A stretch of DNA of 64,000 nt from Gyromitra esculenta (lineage: Eukaryota > Ascomycota > Pezizomycetes > Pezizales > Discinaceae), in NCBI GenBank assembly GCA_038503075.1, contig JBCAML010000003.1, positions 2,170,001-2,234,000 of the forward strand. Reading direction: 5' to 3'. Positions within the stretch are counted from its first letter, which is position 1, and every line of letters begins with the position of its first letter. Positions 23,862 to 35,127 of this stretch are shown piece after piece. The translations under genes and the position numbers were made by a program. The notes under the pieces are model-generated. The model made no database searches. It saw nothing but the letters and a program-made list of their open reading frames with translations, and was not told the DNA's origin.

Positions 23862-24789
23862 TTACAACGTAAGTGATGAATTCACGAGCGAATTAATATA
23901 ATCATCCAACTCCTTAAACGCTGTGTCCAGATCGTCATTCACAATGATCTTATCGTGTGCTCCAGGCTGCTCAGCGTACTCGAGTTCCTTCTCAGCTTGC
24001 GTAAGTCGATTTTGTAAGCTGTCGGGAGTCTCGGTGCCACGGCCTTCGAGACGAGTTTTGAGCGCGGCTATGGAAGGTGGTTTGAGGAAGACAAATTTGG
24101 CATTGAGGTCTGTTTTTTTAACTTGTTTTACACCCTAAGGGGATGTTAGATAGTGCAGAAGGGGAATTTGGATTGGGGGGTGTGTGTGATACCTGCATCT
24201 CAATATCGAGGATACAGACGAGTCCCTGGTTGGAAACATCCTTAACAGCTGCAATGCTAGTGCCATAATAGTTGCCAGAGAATTGGGCGTGTTCAATGAA
24301 GGCGTTTTCTGCGACGAGGGATTCGAATTTTTCGCGGGTTATAAAGTGGTACTCGACGCCATCCCTTTCCCCAGTACGGGGGAAACGGGTTGTGTCTACG
24401 AGGGGGGGACGTTAGCCCCAGCTTGGGGGAAGAGACGAAAGTAAAAAGATTAGGGGTAGACTACGTGAGACGGAGAATCCAAATGTGTTGGGATGGGCTG
24501 CGAATAGTCGTTTAAGAAGCGTGGATTTACCAGTACCGGAGGGACCGGATATAACAATAGGTGGTTTAGGAGCTGTGATAATGTGAGCAAATACTGGCAT
24601 TCTTCTCCTTCCACTTCCATTTTCCCTCCTTGTTTTCTTATCGGTTCCTCGGCGAGGGTACATACCTGGAGACATTTTCCGTGTAATGGGTGGGAATTGG
24701 GGTCGTGGAGATGTTGAGTATCGCACAGATTTGTGAACAAATCTAAAGAGCTTTGAAGTGTTGGCAGCGGGGCGGCTCAAGAACAGCAT
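23862..24789 (-). CDS. GUK1: Guanylate kinase, with optional N-terminal extension
   Basis: Four exons (24789-24666, 24572-24465, 24395-24193, 24134-23862) give 235 aa. The enzyme phosphorylates GMP to GDP with ATP. The P-loop is [13 protein letters not shown]-site blocks are [18 protein letters not shown] and [15 protein letters not shown], followed by ILDIEMQGVKQ and the lid-region sequence [18 protein letters not shown]. The first 38 residues ([20 protein letters not shown]...) are basic, hydroxylated and Arg/Ser-rich like a mitochondrial presequence. A second in-frame ATG at 24675 would give a normal ~197-aa cytosolic enzyme. Introns are 93, 69 and 58 nt; the first splits the codon just after MSP. 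Confidence 0.95.
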
Positions 24790-26519
24790 ATCATGTCAGA
24801 GCTTTATTGGTACATGTATATATCTGTGTATCACCACGCCGTTCCCACCTGCAGCGGGGGGCAACTTGAGGAGGGCGGTTTTTCTTCTTGGAGGGGGGTC
24901 CACGTGGTTTGTGGGGTCCCTGAGAACCAAGACGCTTTTACGCGATTAAGGATAGCGGGGATGAATACACCCGCACTCGAACACATCACGCTAAGGAGGT
25001 TGTTCGGGATACTCTAGAAATAAATTCTGCTTTGAGCTGTGCCTGGCTACATGTACTTAGCTATTTCGTTCGCTAGTGTCTCATTGCTTACATTCTCTGC
25101 CTATCGCATGTACCTGTATCCTCTTACGGCTTTTTTTCGCCCATATAGTTTTTCTGACTCTGCCAATCACTGTGTTAGCAAATTAAGGGGGCCGGTGGGA
25201 TTTCTGATTTTATTGAGGCTTCCATCTCATGATTGGCAGGGTGCTCGTCACAGTGCACCTCCAATCGCTTTATAAGGCAATTCTAATCGCAGTGATTTTT
25301 CATAGTAAGTCTACTTAAATGGGAGTTGTGGTAAGGTTAGGAACAATGGTGGAGCTCCATAGATCGGAAGTTTGATCTCTGGGTTCACTAGCTAAACCAT
25401 TTAGATGACTACTTATTGATTTGCATGCGAAGTCACTAGACCGCGAAACAGTCAGAAGTATTTTGACGAAGGAACATACTGGGGATTGGCTGGGTGTGTA
25501 TTAAGTGTCCCGTCACTTATGTAAAGGGGCAGGGAAACTGAAAGAATCACCTCCGGTTATAGTTAGGAGTAAGAAGTATTGAAAACGAAAACGAGTTGAC
25601 TAAGAATTGGTCAGTTTTAAGGAGTGCACGAACAACGGTGGAAACGAGTGGGAGTAACTTGGGTGACCAAAGATATTAGGAGATTGAGCATGGGAGGCTA
25701 TAACTATAGGCTATAGCTATGTGGCAGCAATAGATGTAGGTAATGAGATGTGATTTTGAGGAGGGTGTCTAAACCACAAACGGTTCACAATTACCAATTC
25801 ACAAATACTACAAATCCGTGGGTTTCTCTGGTAAGACTCTCTCTATCATCGGGGGGAGCGTAGCTTACTAACATATATAATTGCACAGAAGTTAGTAATT
25901 TCGTCGATCTCGTAAGGAATAATACATGAGGAAAAAGAACTACATGTATTTATTTCTATTTTCGATATTCAAAATCCTTAGATCATACGGTTCAGGCGCT
26001 GGCTATATCGGGGAGTTAGATTAACTCGCTCAAAGATAATTGACTGGCCAATTGGTGAAGTAGGGCTTTCACGGTACAATCGCCCTATAAGATTACACTC
26101 AGGACTGGCCTATACGTTCTTCTAAAGGGGTGTTCTTATACAAAATCGAGTGATTTTTTATGATTTTGAAATGGATTTCTCTTGAGTAGCCTAAAGTAGC
26201 CCTAAATAACTCTAGGGCTTTCTCACCTTCTATTCTCCGTATTTAAAATAAAAACCAATCTTCTTTTGTGGCTGATTTCTCATCTTTGCAAACCTCTTAA
26301 CTTCTAAATCCCGCTCCATCTTGCTTGGATCCCTCACTACTAGTATGCTCTCATTTGGTGACTCTTGCTGTAGTTAAAAAATTTCTAGGTACTCCAAGTA
26401 CTTTATAGCACCATCAATCTCTATTACAGAATCTTCAACCTCCTCTTTTTCTTCTACTGCTGCAGTTTTAGTAAGGGTTTCGGGTAGGAATGAACTCAGG
26501 ATGTGTTCCTGTTACTTCT

Positions 26520-26750
26520 TCATCAGCCAAAAAAGAAATCCCGCTGGGACGCAGCTTGTCTCCCAGAGGGGCTACATTCCGCCTAATGGATACAATGTCG
26601 CCGTCTTTTCTAGGCGGCCCCCGCCTGCCACAGGCCGCCTGGGGCTTTGCTTTAGACCTCCCCCGCCCGGAGGCTTTGCTCCGAACTACTCTCGCCTGCA
26701 GGTTTTGCTTCACGCTCCTGCCTCCAGGCGCGCAGCGCAACCCTTAACCT
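26520..26750. repeat. GC-rich block with internal repeats
   Basis: A sharply GC-richer island lies in AT-rich surroundings. The motif GGCTTTGCT recurs with small changes, next to inverted GGCGG/CCGCC segments (GCGGCCCCCGCCTG, GGCCGCCTGGGG). A weakly similar 'ACATTCCGCC / GCATTCCGCC' segment recurs near 27470. No gene is supported. Confidence 0.45.
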
Positions 26751-27189
26751 AGAGACTTAACGATTTTTTTTTTGACTTCGAGAAATGCGAAGTCGGAACC
26801 CTGACCCTAGGAACTTAGAATTATTGCGGAAGCTTACCTGCGGAGGGGTTACCCTACCTTCCTAGGCGGCGTTACCTCGACGACACCACAATCTCCCCCA
26901 CCCGTTCTTCCCTCCGCCCTCTCTTCCATACCCACGCTCTCCCCCAATTCTTTCCATTCTTCAACCCTTCCCTCACACAAGCGAGAATACTGCTAACATC
27001 GTGTGTTTTTTGGTACCTGAGTCTTCGATTTCAGCTTTTGCTTTCGTCCCCCCACGATCGCCGCCTGCTTTCCTTCCTGCTTCCCGTCTGCCTCGGCGTC
27101 TACTTTCCTAGGCCTACTTTACTCTCGTCTCGCTACCCGCTTCCACCCCCAGCTCGCCCCCTGTAGCTAGGATATATACGTATATAGAT

Positions 27190-27214
27190 ATAGATAGATA
27201 GATAGATAGATAGA
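27190..27214. repeat. (GATA)n microsatellite
   Basis: Perfect GATA repeats directly follow a TATATA-rich stretch. Confidence 0.9.
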
Positions 27215-27554
27215 GCAACAGAGCAACATATAGGAGCCAAATGAAGCCCGAGCCACTACCGAGACTTACATGTTTCACTCCAACCTCCAGACAATATCGA
27301 CTTCTGAGGTCTTCGTCAAAAATTCCACATGTTCCCTGGCCAAGCAAGCTTCTGGGAGGTGTGTCTAGAATAGTTTTTTGTAGGAACCGAAGAAAGCGCT
27401 GCCTAGAAGAGCGAACCCCAGGAGGTTGGTACCCAGACACTGGAAGAAAAAAATCTGTCCCTGAAGGGTAGCATTCCGCCCCGACTGCGTAGGCTGCCTA
27501 TTGATTCAGGCAAGCGGGGGCAACAACCGGTTTTTTTGCTGATGTCGTGTCATG

Positions 27555-27630
27555 GATAAGTTATAGTGTTTAGATAGTTATCTAAAGCTTCGAGGAGATT
27601 TCCTATGTGGTAAGAAGTACTGGTCTTACA
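27555..27630 (+). repeat. Relic of a C-family LTR (3' end)
   Basis: This stretch is clearly similar to the last ~75 bp of element C's LTRs (compare 42385-42462 and 55335-55411), including GTTATCTAAAGCTTC, GGAGATTTCCT, GGTAAGAAGTAC and the terminal GGTCTTACA. No C internal sequence follows, so it is an old solo LTR or truncated copy. The upstream LTR part is too diverged to delimit. Confidence 0.75.
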
Positions 27631-29321
27631 CACCAACTGCATTACCATGCCTATGTAACATGCAGGTATCAGCGCTGATCAGTTAGTGGTTACACGTGAA
27701 GTGTTTTGCGCTTAATAGATCTCTGATGCAGCGCTAATAGCTCTACTTGTGATGCAATCGGGTATTCAATGATACAGGGATTCTAATGAAGGGGACGCCC
27801 TATTGGGCGAGCAAGACTCAAGGCGGTGATGTATAGCACCGCCACTTCGTTGATCAAGCCATTTATGGAAGTTTTCGAACCGTCTATGCCACTTCTCACC
27901 ATATTCGCCCCATATCTTGATTGGTTCAAACCCTTGTATCATTGAATACCCGATTGCATCACGAGTATGGCGATAGTACATGCACAGATGGATTGGGAAT
28001 GCCACAACATGGCTTCTCTGTGTTTGGTATTACTAGAGATATATTACTGACTTGTTAGCTAATGTATTCTAATTGGCTCCACTCCATCAGAACAGTAGGG
28101 TAGCAAGTATCCACTAGCATGCAGTAGCTACACTACATGTACTCATGTTGATCCTTACCACCTCTTCGCTTTTTTTGGTTTGGGTTTACAAGTTGAGGTT
28201 ACTCCAATAGGTTGGCAGCACGCTTCGTGAGAGTGTTGCTAACATGAGTCGATTGAGAAATAATTTTCCCAGAATGTGTATCTGCAAACCGTTTCTGTAT
28301 TTTTTTCCCACTCTGTGGTGCTCATGCTTTTCAGCTCTAGAATTTACCCACTTGCATAATTCTTTTCTCTTGGCATCGATAAAAGGTTGTCTGGATTTTT
28401 GTAAATGGCATCGTGATTTCAAGTTACGCGGACCTGTTAGGACGGGTTTCTAAGAACGAACACAAAATTCTTCACCAAAGTATTTCATAGCCGTTATCTG
28501 AATCAAGGGTGCTCATATTCCGTCAACCCTAACCCTGTAATTTTTTAAGAATGCACTATCAAAAATATTGCAACCACCAAGAATGTTCTTAAAGGGCGAT
28601 ATTTTTACTTCCTCATACAAAATCCGCCGGGGTCATAACTCATGCCCTTACAGGCGAATATTCTTACTCTCAGTATTTTTATAGGCGATTGTACTGTATG
28701 GGGGAATCGCCCGTGTATTCCCAATCTCGGTATTTAGGAATTGTTTACTTGCACCAGATCTTTGCAATGGAGATATCTATTATGTAAGGGTATGAAAGGG
28801 TATGAAATTTCTTCGATTTCAGATATCTTCATAGAGCGATTTTACCGTAGCTAGAATAACCGGAAAAGAGGATCTGGTTTGATTCATGGACTGACTACAC
28901 CAAGCATCATTTAAGGAAGGGAAAACATTTAGGATACCATGTTTCTGATGAGTTTGTGTGCCAGATACCACAACTACTTCGCTTCGACCGTGCCCACCAC
29001 AACTAAACCTATACCATCAGTTGCTTACCCCCTTTAACCCACCCAACTAGGCAAAGAAACTCTCAGATTTCAAGCAATAAAATCACAGAAAATCGAGCAC
29101 TTCTCACGGTTTGATCTCTCGTTAAGCCCTTCAGTATCCCTGAAGGTGAGCAGTGCTACTTAAGCGAGAGGTCAAGCGACAAGAATCACGATGTTTTTAC
29201 AGGTCCTACGTGGGTCTAACTCAAGGCGAGTTAAGTGTGGAGGTTCTACAGCGACAGCGACTGCGAGGATTCTGAAGTAGAATCGAGATAGTATTAAAAC
29301 AATACAGTAGAAGTAAGGTAA

Positions 29322-29721
29322 TTTCATGGATGGTTGTTTCGTTGTTTGGTTGGAAATAAGGGTTAGTGGTTGTCTACATCATCTGCTTCCTTTTGTCTCT
29401 TTTTTGTTGTTACATGAGTCGGACTTTGTCATCCGAGGAGTCGAAATGCAGTATATGTCGTTTAATTCCCCTCTTGTTGCGCTTTTTCTTCTTTCCTTAA
29501 GCAACGTCTTCTATTGTTCACTCACTTGTATTCTATAATACAATACTCGGTTATATCTCATAACCCTTCGCCGTCGCCGCCCTCAAGTCCTCTATACTTG
29601 AACATCTCGTAGAGCCTGTGGAATCTCGTAAAACACTCTTGTCGCTTAGTTTCCTATTCAAGTAGCACTGCTCATCTCGGGGGATACCTGAGAGCTTGAC
29701 GGGAAACCTCGCCCCTTGAGA
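29322..29721 (+). repeat. 5' LTR of element A
   Basis: 400 bp, starting TTTCATGG and ending CCTTGAGA, not the usual TG...CA. The boundaries are fixed by the 5-bp duplication GGTAA on the left and by comparison with the LTRs of B and F. It contains the AAGCAACGT block at 29499-29507, which is complementary to the primer-binding region. Confidence 0.9.
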
Positions 29722-29734
29722 TTACGTTGCTTCC
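29722..29734 (+). other. Candidate self-primer binding site of element A
   Basis: Directly after the 5' LTR the sequence reads TTACGTTGCTTCC. It lacks the TGG start expected for a tRNA primer. Its core ACGTTGCTT (29724-29732) is the exact reverse complement of AAGCAACGT inside the LTR (29499-29507), as in Tf1/sushi elements, which prime reverse transcription with the 5' end of their own RNA. Confidence 0.65.
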
Positions 29735-29775
29735 TTATCCACACCCTCTACACCACTCCCCTCCACGTAGCTACA

Positions 29776-31023
29776 ATGAGCAATTCCACCCCCGCCCCCT
29801 GGACCTTCCCTACCTTTGAGAATTTCCAAGCCGCCGCCAACGCCGACCTAGCCTCCGCCTACGAAGAAGTTCGATCCCATTACTTACAAAGGGTCGAAAA
29901 CCTCACTTACGCAGACCTACAACTCGAGGAGGCCACACAAGAAAGGAATAACATGACAGCAAGGTTCAACACTTGCCAGTCGCAACTACAAGCGGCCGAA
30001 GCAGAAATCGCCCGCCTCCTTAACGCTGCTCCCCCACCACCTGCGCCCTCGCCACCACCGCCTCCTGCCCATACACAAGGAGGCCGGTCCGACAAAATGC
30101 CCGACCCAGATAAATTCAATGGGTCCCGCGATAAACTCCCCGGGTTCGTTCTACAACTTCAATCAAAACTCTCGGTTAACGCCGACCGCTTCTCCAGTAG
30201 CAACAATATGATATTGTATGCTATCAGCCGTCTCGAAGGAGCCGCCCTTGAGCAGATCCGCCACTCTGTCCTTCCTGATGGAACCACTACCTGGAACAAC
30301 GCCGCTGAATTGATTACTGCCTTGGAAACCGCTTTCGGCGACCCCGACCCACTAGGAACCGCTCGCCGCGAACTGCACCAGCTCCGACAAGGGAAGCGAG
30401 ATTTTTCCGCCTACCTCGCTGACTTCCAACGAATCATGGGAAGGCTAAACTACGACGAGTCCGCAAAAAACGACGCCCTGGAATTCGGAATGTCGGATGA
30501 ACTGAAAGAAGCCCTGGTTACTGTCGCCGACTTTCCTACCACCTTCACCTCCCTCTGTGCCTTCCTCCTCCGCTTAGACAACCGTATCCGAGCAAGGAGA
30601 GAAGAAAAGAAGAACAATGCCCGCAATACCATGGGACAGTTCACCGCCCCTGCTGCCGCCCCCGCCGCTTTCACCCCCGCCTCCTCCTCCTTCGCCCCAG
30701 GAGGGCTTGTCCCCATGGACTTATCCTTCGGTCGAACCTCTACCTCCCGCCCTGCTCCTGAACAACGTTATATTCAGATCAACGGGAGAAGGAAACTATC
30801 GCCCGAAGAAAAAACGTGGAGACAAACCAACAATCGCTGCCTGTTCTGCGCGGGAGAAGGACATATCTTCTCCAACTGCCCCTCCGCATCCAAGCGCCCC
30901 ACCATGAGGGGAGCCGTTACCAATGCCGCCGCCGCTCCTCCTGCTCCTTCTGTTTTTCCGCCGCCCTTGCCACCTCGCTTCCCTGCCTTTGATGCAGCAG
31001 ACTCAGTAGAGTCTTTAAACTAG
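29776..31023 (+). CDS. gag: Gag polyprotein of element A
   Basis: 415 aa from the ATG at 29776 (MSNSTPAPWTFP); frames upstream lie in the LTR and PBS. An N-terminal coiled-coil-like region is followed by a Pro-rich linker and a capsid-type domain (KLPGFVLQLQSKLSVN, LETAFGDPDPLGTARRELHQ, QGKRDFSAYLADFQ). Near the C-terminus is a CCHC zinc knuckle, CLFCAGEGHIFSNC (C-x2-C-x4-H-x4-C), which would bind RNA. Gag forms the virus-like particle. The stop TAG directly follows a slippery heptamer, so a fraction of ribosomes should continue into pol. Confidence 0.92.
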   Translation: MSNSTPAPWTFPTFENFQAAANADLASAYEEVRSHYLQRVENLTYADLQLEEATQERNNMTARFNTCQSQLQAAEAEIARLLNAAPPPPAPSPPPPPAHTQGGRSDKMPDPDKFNGSRDKLPGFVLQLQSKLSVNADRFSSSNNMILYAISRLEGAALEQIRHSVLPDGTTTWNNAAELITALETAFGDPDPLGTARRELHQLRQGKRDFSAYLADFQRIMGRLNYDESAKNDALEFGMSDELKEALVTVADFPTTFTSLCAFLLRLDNRIRARREEKKNNARNTMGQFTAPAAAPAAFTPASSSFAPGGLVPMDLSFGRTSTSRPAPEQRYIQINGRRKLSPEEKTWRQTNNRCLFCAGEGHIFSNCPSASKRPTMRGAVTNAAAAPPAPSVFPPPLPPRFPAFDAADSVESLN

Positions 31024-31058
31024 TTCAACCAGAGTCGCCCTGTGACCCTGCTCTGGTT
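31014..31058 (+). promoter_or_regulatory. -1 programmed frameshift signal of element A
   Basis: The last gag codons read TCT TTA AAC TAG, giving the canonical slippery heptamer T TTA AAC (31014-31020) immediately before the stop. Six nucleotides downstream is a hairpin with a perfect 8-bp stem (AACCAGAG 31027-31034 / CTCTGGTT 31051-31058) and a 16-nt loop. Pol is open in the -1 frame from the heptamer onward. Elements B and D have the same heptamer and a compensated stem. Confidence 0.85.
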
Positions 31059-34000
31059 CATTTTTCTCCTTTGTCAGCGTTCTCTATCTCGGGGTTTTCA
31101 GTATCGGATATGTGTGTGGAGGATAACTTGGATGGGGAACATTTTATAGTTTCATGTAGCCTTTCCCACCAAAATAAAATCATAAAAACACACGCACTTC
31201 TTGATACTGGAGCCTCAGGGTTCGCTTTCATTGATGAAAACTTTGTGCGTCACCATTCCCTACCTCTATCTCCCCTTAAAAACCCACGCCAATTGGAAGT
31301 CATTGATGGCAGAACAATTGCCTCAGGAGACATCACCAATCTTTGCCATTTGGAGCTTTCGATTCAACAACATACCGAAAAAGCCCCCTTTTTTGTTACC
31401 AAGCTAGGACATTATCCCCTAGTACTCGGTATTCCATGGATGAATCTCCACGACATCCACCTAAAATTCGCTAATAAAAGCATTGAATTCAATTCTGAAT
31501 TCTGCACCACCCACTGTGCCCCTAAACAACCCGTCGTTTCCGCTGCAGCCATTCCACCTCCAGCTAAACTCAATGCTGCTTTTATCGGCGCCGCCAGTTT
31601 CCGCATGCTTGCTAGGAAAAAGGGTATTCAGGTCTACTCGATGTCACTATACGAAATAAACAAGGTCCTCGATAGTAAAACCACTAAAGAGGAATGGAGA
31701 CAAAGAATACCCGCTGAATACCACGAATACCTAGACATGTTTGACAAGGCAAAAGCCCAAGGACTCCCCCCCCGTCGCTCCTATGACCACCGCATCACCC
31801 TCCAAGAAGGCAAAGAACCCCCATTCGGTCCTCTCTACGGCATGTCTCGAGATGAACTCCTAGTCCTCAAAAAGTATATCGAAGATAACTTGGAAAAAGG
31901 CTTTATTCGTGCCAGTTCATCCTCTGCCGGTTCTCCAGTCCTCTTTGCCGCAAAACCCGATGGATCTCTCCGCCTTTGTGTCGATTACCGTGGCCTTAAC
32001 GCTCTTACAGTCAAGGACCGTTATACTTCCCCCCTAGTCAAAGAAACCCTGGACCGCCTTGCAAAGGCTCAATGGTACTCAAAGCTAGATCTCCGCGACG
32101 GCTTCCATCAAATTCGTATTGCCGAGGGAGAAGAATGGAAAACAGCTTTCCGAACACGGTATGGCTTGTACGAATATATGGTAATGCCTTTCGGTCTTAC
32201 CAATGCCCCCGGTACCTTCCAGCGCTTCGTTAACGATTCTCTCCGAGAATATTTGGACCTCTTTTGCACGGCTTACCTCGACGATATCCTTATCTACAGC
32301 GATACCCTCGCCGAACACAAAGTACACGTCCGACAGGTCCTCGATGCCTTAAAGGCTAATAACATTCTTCTCAAACCCGAGAAGTGCGAATTCCATGTAC
32401 AATCCATCAAATATCTCGGCCTAATCTTAACCCCCGAAGGTATTAAAATGGACGAAGATAAACTCAAAGCCGTCCGAGATTGGAATCGCCCAAAGTCAGT
32501 TAAAGATGTGCAAGCCTTTCTTGGGTTCGCAAATTTCTATCGACGATTCATCCTAGGATTTTCCCGACTAGCCGCCCCCCTTACTGCTTTTACAAGAAAA
32601 GGTGTCGTCTTTGAATGGACAATCGAAGCAGAACTCGCATTTGAAGCCCTGAAGGATGCCTTTACTAAAGCCCCCGTTCTCATCCACTTCGACCCTCGAA
32701 AGAAAATCTTTGTAGAATCCGATGCTTCTGACTTCGTTTCCGGCGGTGTTCTTTCCCAACTTGACGACAATGACGTACTTCATCCTGTGGCCTTCTTCTC
32801 CAAGAAGCATTCACCAGCTGAATGCAACTACGAGATCTATGATAAGGAACTTCTCGCTATTATACGCTGTTTTGAGGAATGGAGACCAGAACTTGAAGGA
32901 TCTGAACTACCCATCTCGGTCATTACCGATCATAAGAACTTGGAATATTTTATGACCACCAAGCAACTTAATCGACGACAGGTCAGATGGGCAGAATACC
33001 TCTCACGTTTCGACTTCGTCATTACCTATAGACCAGGAGTACAAGGAGGAAAACCGGACGCACTGACTCGGAGATCAGGAGATCTCCCTGAGGAAGGGGA
33101 TGAAAGACTAAGACATCAACATCAAGTAGTCTTGAAGGAGAAGAACGTTGATCCTAAGCTGAGTTTGTTTTCGGGTTCTTTATCAAATGAACCCGCTCAA
33201 TTGGATGCCTCCCTCGAAATCTTAATGGATCATGGATATAATACTGACCCGTTCCCACAAAAAATCCTTCTAGCACTTAGAAATGGTGAACGACAATCCA
33301 AAGAGATTACCCTAGGCGATTGCACTGAAGTCAATAACCGTCTTTTCTACCGACAAAAACTTTATGTCCCCGACTACGACCCTCTCCGCCTCCTTATCTT
33401 ACAACGATATCATGACGCCCCCTCCGCCGGCCATCCAGGACGTGAAAAGTCCTTTGAACTTATCTCAAGATACTTCTATTGGCCAAAGATGAGAGAATAT
33501 ATTGGACGATATACCCGGAATTGCCATACTTGCCGACGAGCCAAACCAAGTACTCTAGGTACCCATGGCGTCCTGAAACCACTCCCAATTCCTAATCGCC
33601 CTTGGGAAGAATTGTCGATGGACTTCGTCACTGGCCTTCCAGAATCTAATGGCTTTGACGCCGTTTTGGTCATTGTGGATCGACTCTCGAAGATGCGACA
33701 TCTTATACCGTGCAATACCACCGTTAATGCCGAACAGACTGCCGAGCTATATCTCCAAAACGTCTGGAAACTCCACGGACTTCCTTCCCATATTACTTCT
33801 GATAGAGGGACACAGTTCACTGCAAAGTTTTGGAAGCACCTCTGCCAACGTTTGAATATTGCCGCCCGCATGTCCACCTCCTTCCACCCAGAAACCGACG
33901 GACAAACTGAACGACTTAATGCCGTGATGGAGCAATACCTCCGTTGTTATGTGTCATATCAGCAAGATGATTGGTCTAAGTGGTTACCTATTGCCGAATT

Positions 34001-34525
34001 CGCTGCAAATAATCAGGAGTCCGCGAGTACTAAGGCTACACCCTTTTTCGCTAATTATGGATACCATCCCCGGTTTGACACTTCTATCATCCCCAGTGAC
34101 CGTTCCCCACAAACCCTTGATGCCGATAATTTTGTCCAAAAAATGGAAGAATTAAGAGATTTCCTCCGAACGCAAATGAAAACGGCTCAAGACGTCTTTG
34201 AAAGTAGTACCAATAAGCACCGTACGCCTGCCCCATCGTTCAAAATCAAGGACGAAGTCTTTGTATCTATGAAGAACATGAGGACAACCAGGAACTCGAA
34301 AAAGTTGGACTGGAAATGGAGCGGCCCTTTCCCAATAAAACGAGTAATTTCGGCCCATGCTTACGAAGTCGATCTACCAATCTCGATGAGGTATCATCCT
34401 GTGTTCCATGTTTCATTACTACGAGCCGCCCCTATCGATCCTCTCCCAGGCCAAATCATTGCCTCCCCACCTCCAATCCAAGTTAACGATCACGAAGAAT
34501 ACCTTGTCGAGAGTATTCTAGACTC

Positions 34526-34936
34526 TTTCATGGATGGATGTTATGTCGATCGGTTAGGTACATGGGTACATGGTTGTCGGGTTTCGTTGTTGTTCTTTGT
34601 GTTTCTATGAGTTTCTCGTTACAATGAGTCATGTCTTTGTCATCGGAAGGGTTGGAACTTGGTATATAAGCGAAGGGATTTCCCCTCATCTTTTACTTTT
34701 CCTTCTTCTTTCTTTAAGCAACGTCTTCTATTGTATACTCACTGTATCTCACGAATACAATCTCGGATTACACCTCGTAGTTCTTCGCCGCCGCCGTCTT
34801 CAAGTCACCACAACTTGAACCGTTAGTAGAGCCTGTAGAATCCTCGTACATTCTCCTGTTGTTGGTTTCTCGTTCAAGTAGCACTGCTTATCTCGGGGGA
34901 TACCTGAGAGCTTGACGAGAATCTCGCTCCTTGAGA
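34526..34936 (+). mobile_element. Solo LTR F inserted in element A pol
   Basis: A 411-bp LTR of the A family (starts TTTCATGG, ends TTGAGA) lies inside the chromodomain coding sequence. It is flanked by a perfect 5-bp duplication GACTC (34521-34525 and 34937-34941). It contains TATATAAGCG (~34661) and the TTTAAGCAACGT block. A complete element must have inserted and then lost its interior by LTR-LTR recombination. Confidence 0.93.
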
Positions 34937-35127
34937 GACTCTCGCCTTCGTCGAGGAAAACTCCAATACTTAGTCGAATGGACTGGCTATGCATTACCTA
35001 CTTGGGAACCTGCGGAATACCATGGAGAAACAAAAGCGGTAGACGATTTCCATCAAAGATACCCAGATAAGCCTAGGAAGGACTTGGTTAATGTTCGCAG
35101 GAGCTCACGGCTATGAGGGAGGGCTAC

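Larger units (their letters stand above)
24790..29096. other. Gene-poor, repeat-scarred region left of the retrotransposon nest
   Basis: I find no intact gene in ~4.3 kb. The sequence is AT-rich with scattered palindromic ACATGTA motifs. It also has a GC-rich block (26520-26750), an old LTR fragment (27555-27630), a GATA microsatellite and degenerate copies of an ATAGGCGATTGTAC-type repeat (26071-26090, 28681-28698, 28831-28849). The minus frame at 27766-28005 (79 aa) has an ordinary amino-acid mix but matches nothing I recognise. Confidence 0.5.
31014..35116 (+). pseudogene. pol: Pol polyprotein of element A, interrupted by solo LTR F
   Basis: Read in the -1 frame from the slippery site, pol runs open to 34525, where LTR F interrupts it; the disrupted frame stops at 34610 inside F. 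Without F and one copy of its GACTC duplication (resuming at 34942) the frame would continue to a stop at 35116, for a total of about 1,228 codons, so F is the only break. Domains in order are: aspartic protease (LLDTGASGFAF), reverse transcriptase (LCVDYRGLNALT, YLDDILIYS), RNase H ([27 protein letters not shown]), integrase (HDAPSAGHPG, CHTCRRAK, DRGTQF, HPETDGQTERLN), GPY-type C-terminus (WKWSGPFPIKR) and a chromodomain split by F (EEYLVESILDS / LQYLVEWTGYALPTWEPAE). Chromodomains steer integration to modified histones. Confidence 0.92.

Noticed and set aside
26468..26752. Overlapping open frames in the GC-rich block
   Set aside because: Frames are open on both strands because the block is GC-rich. 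The translations are Pro/Arg/Leu-rich without motifs.
27766..28005. 79-aa minus-strand frame
   Set aside because: It has a plausible composition, but I find no motif, conserved start or joinable exon, so it is not called as a gene.
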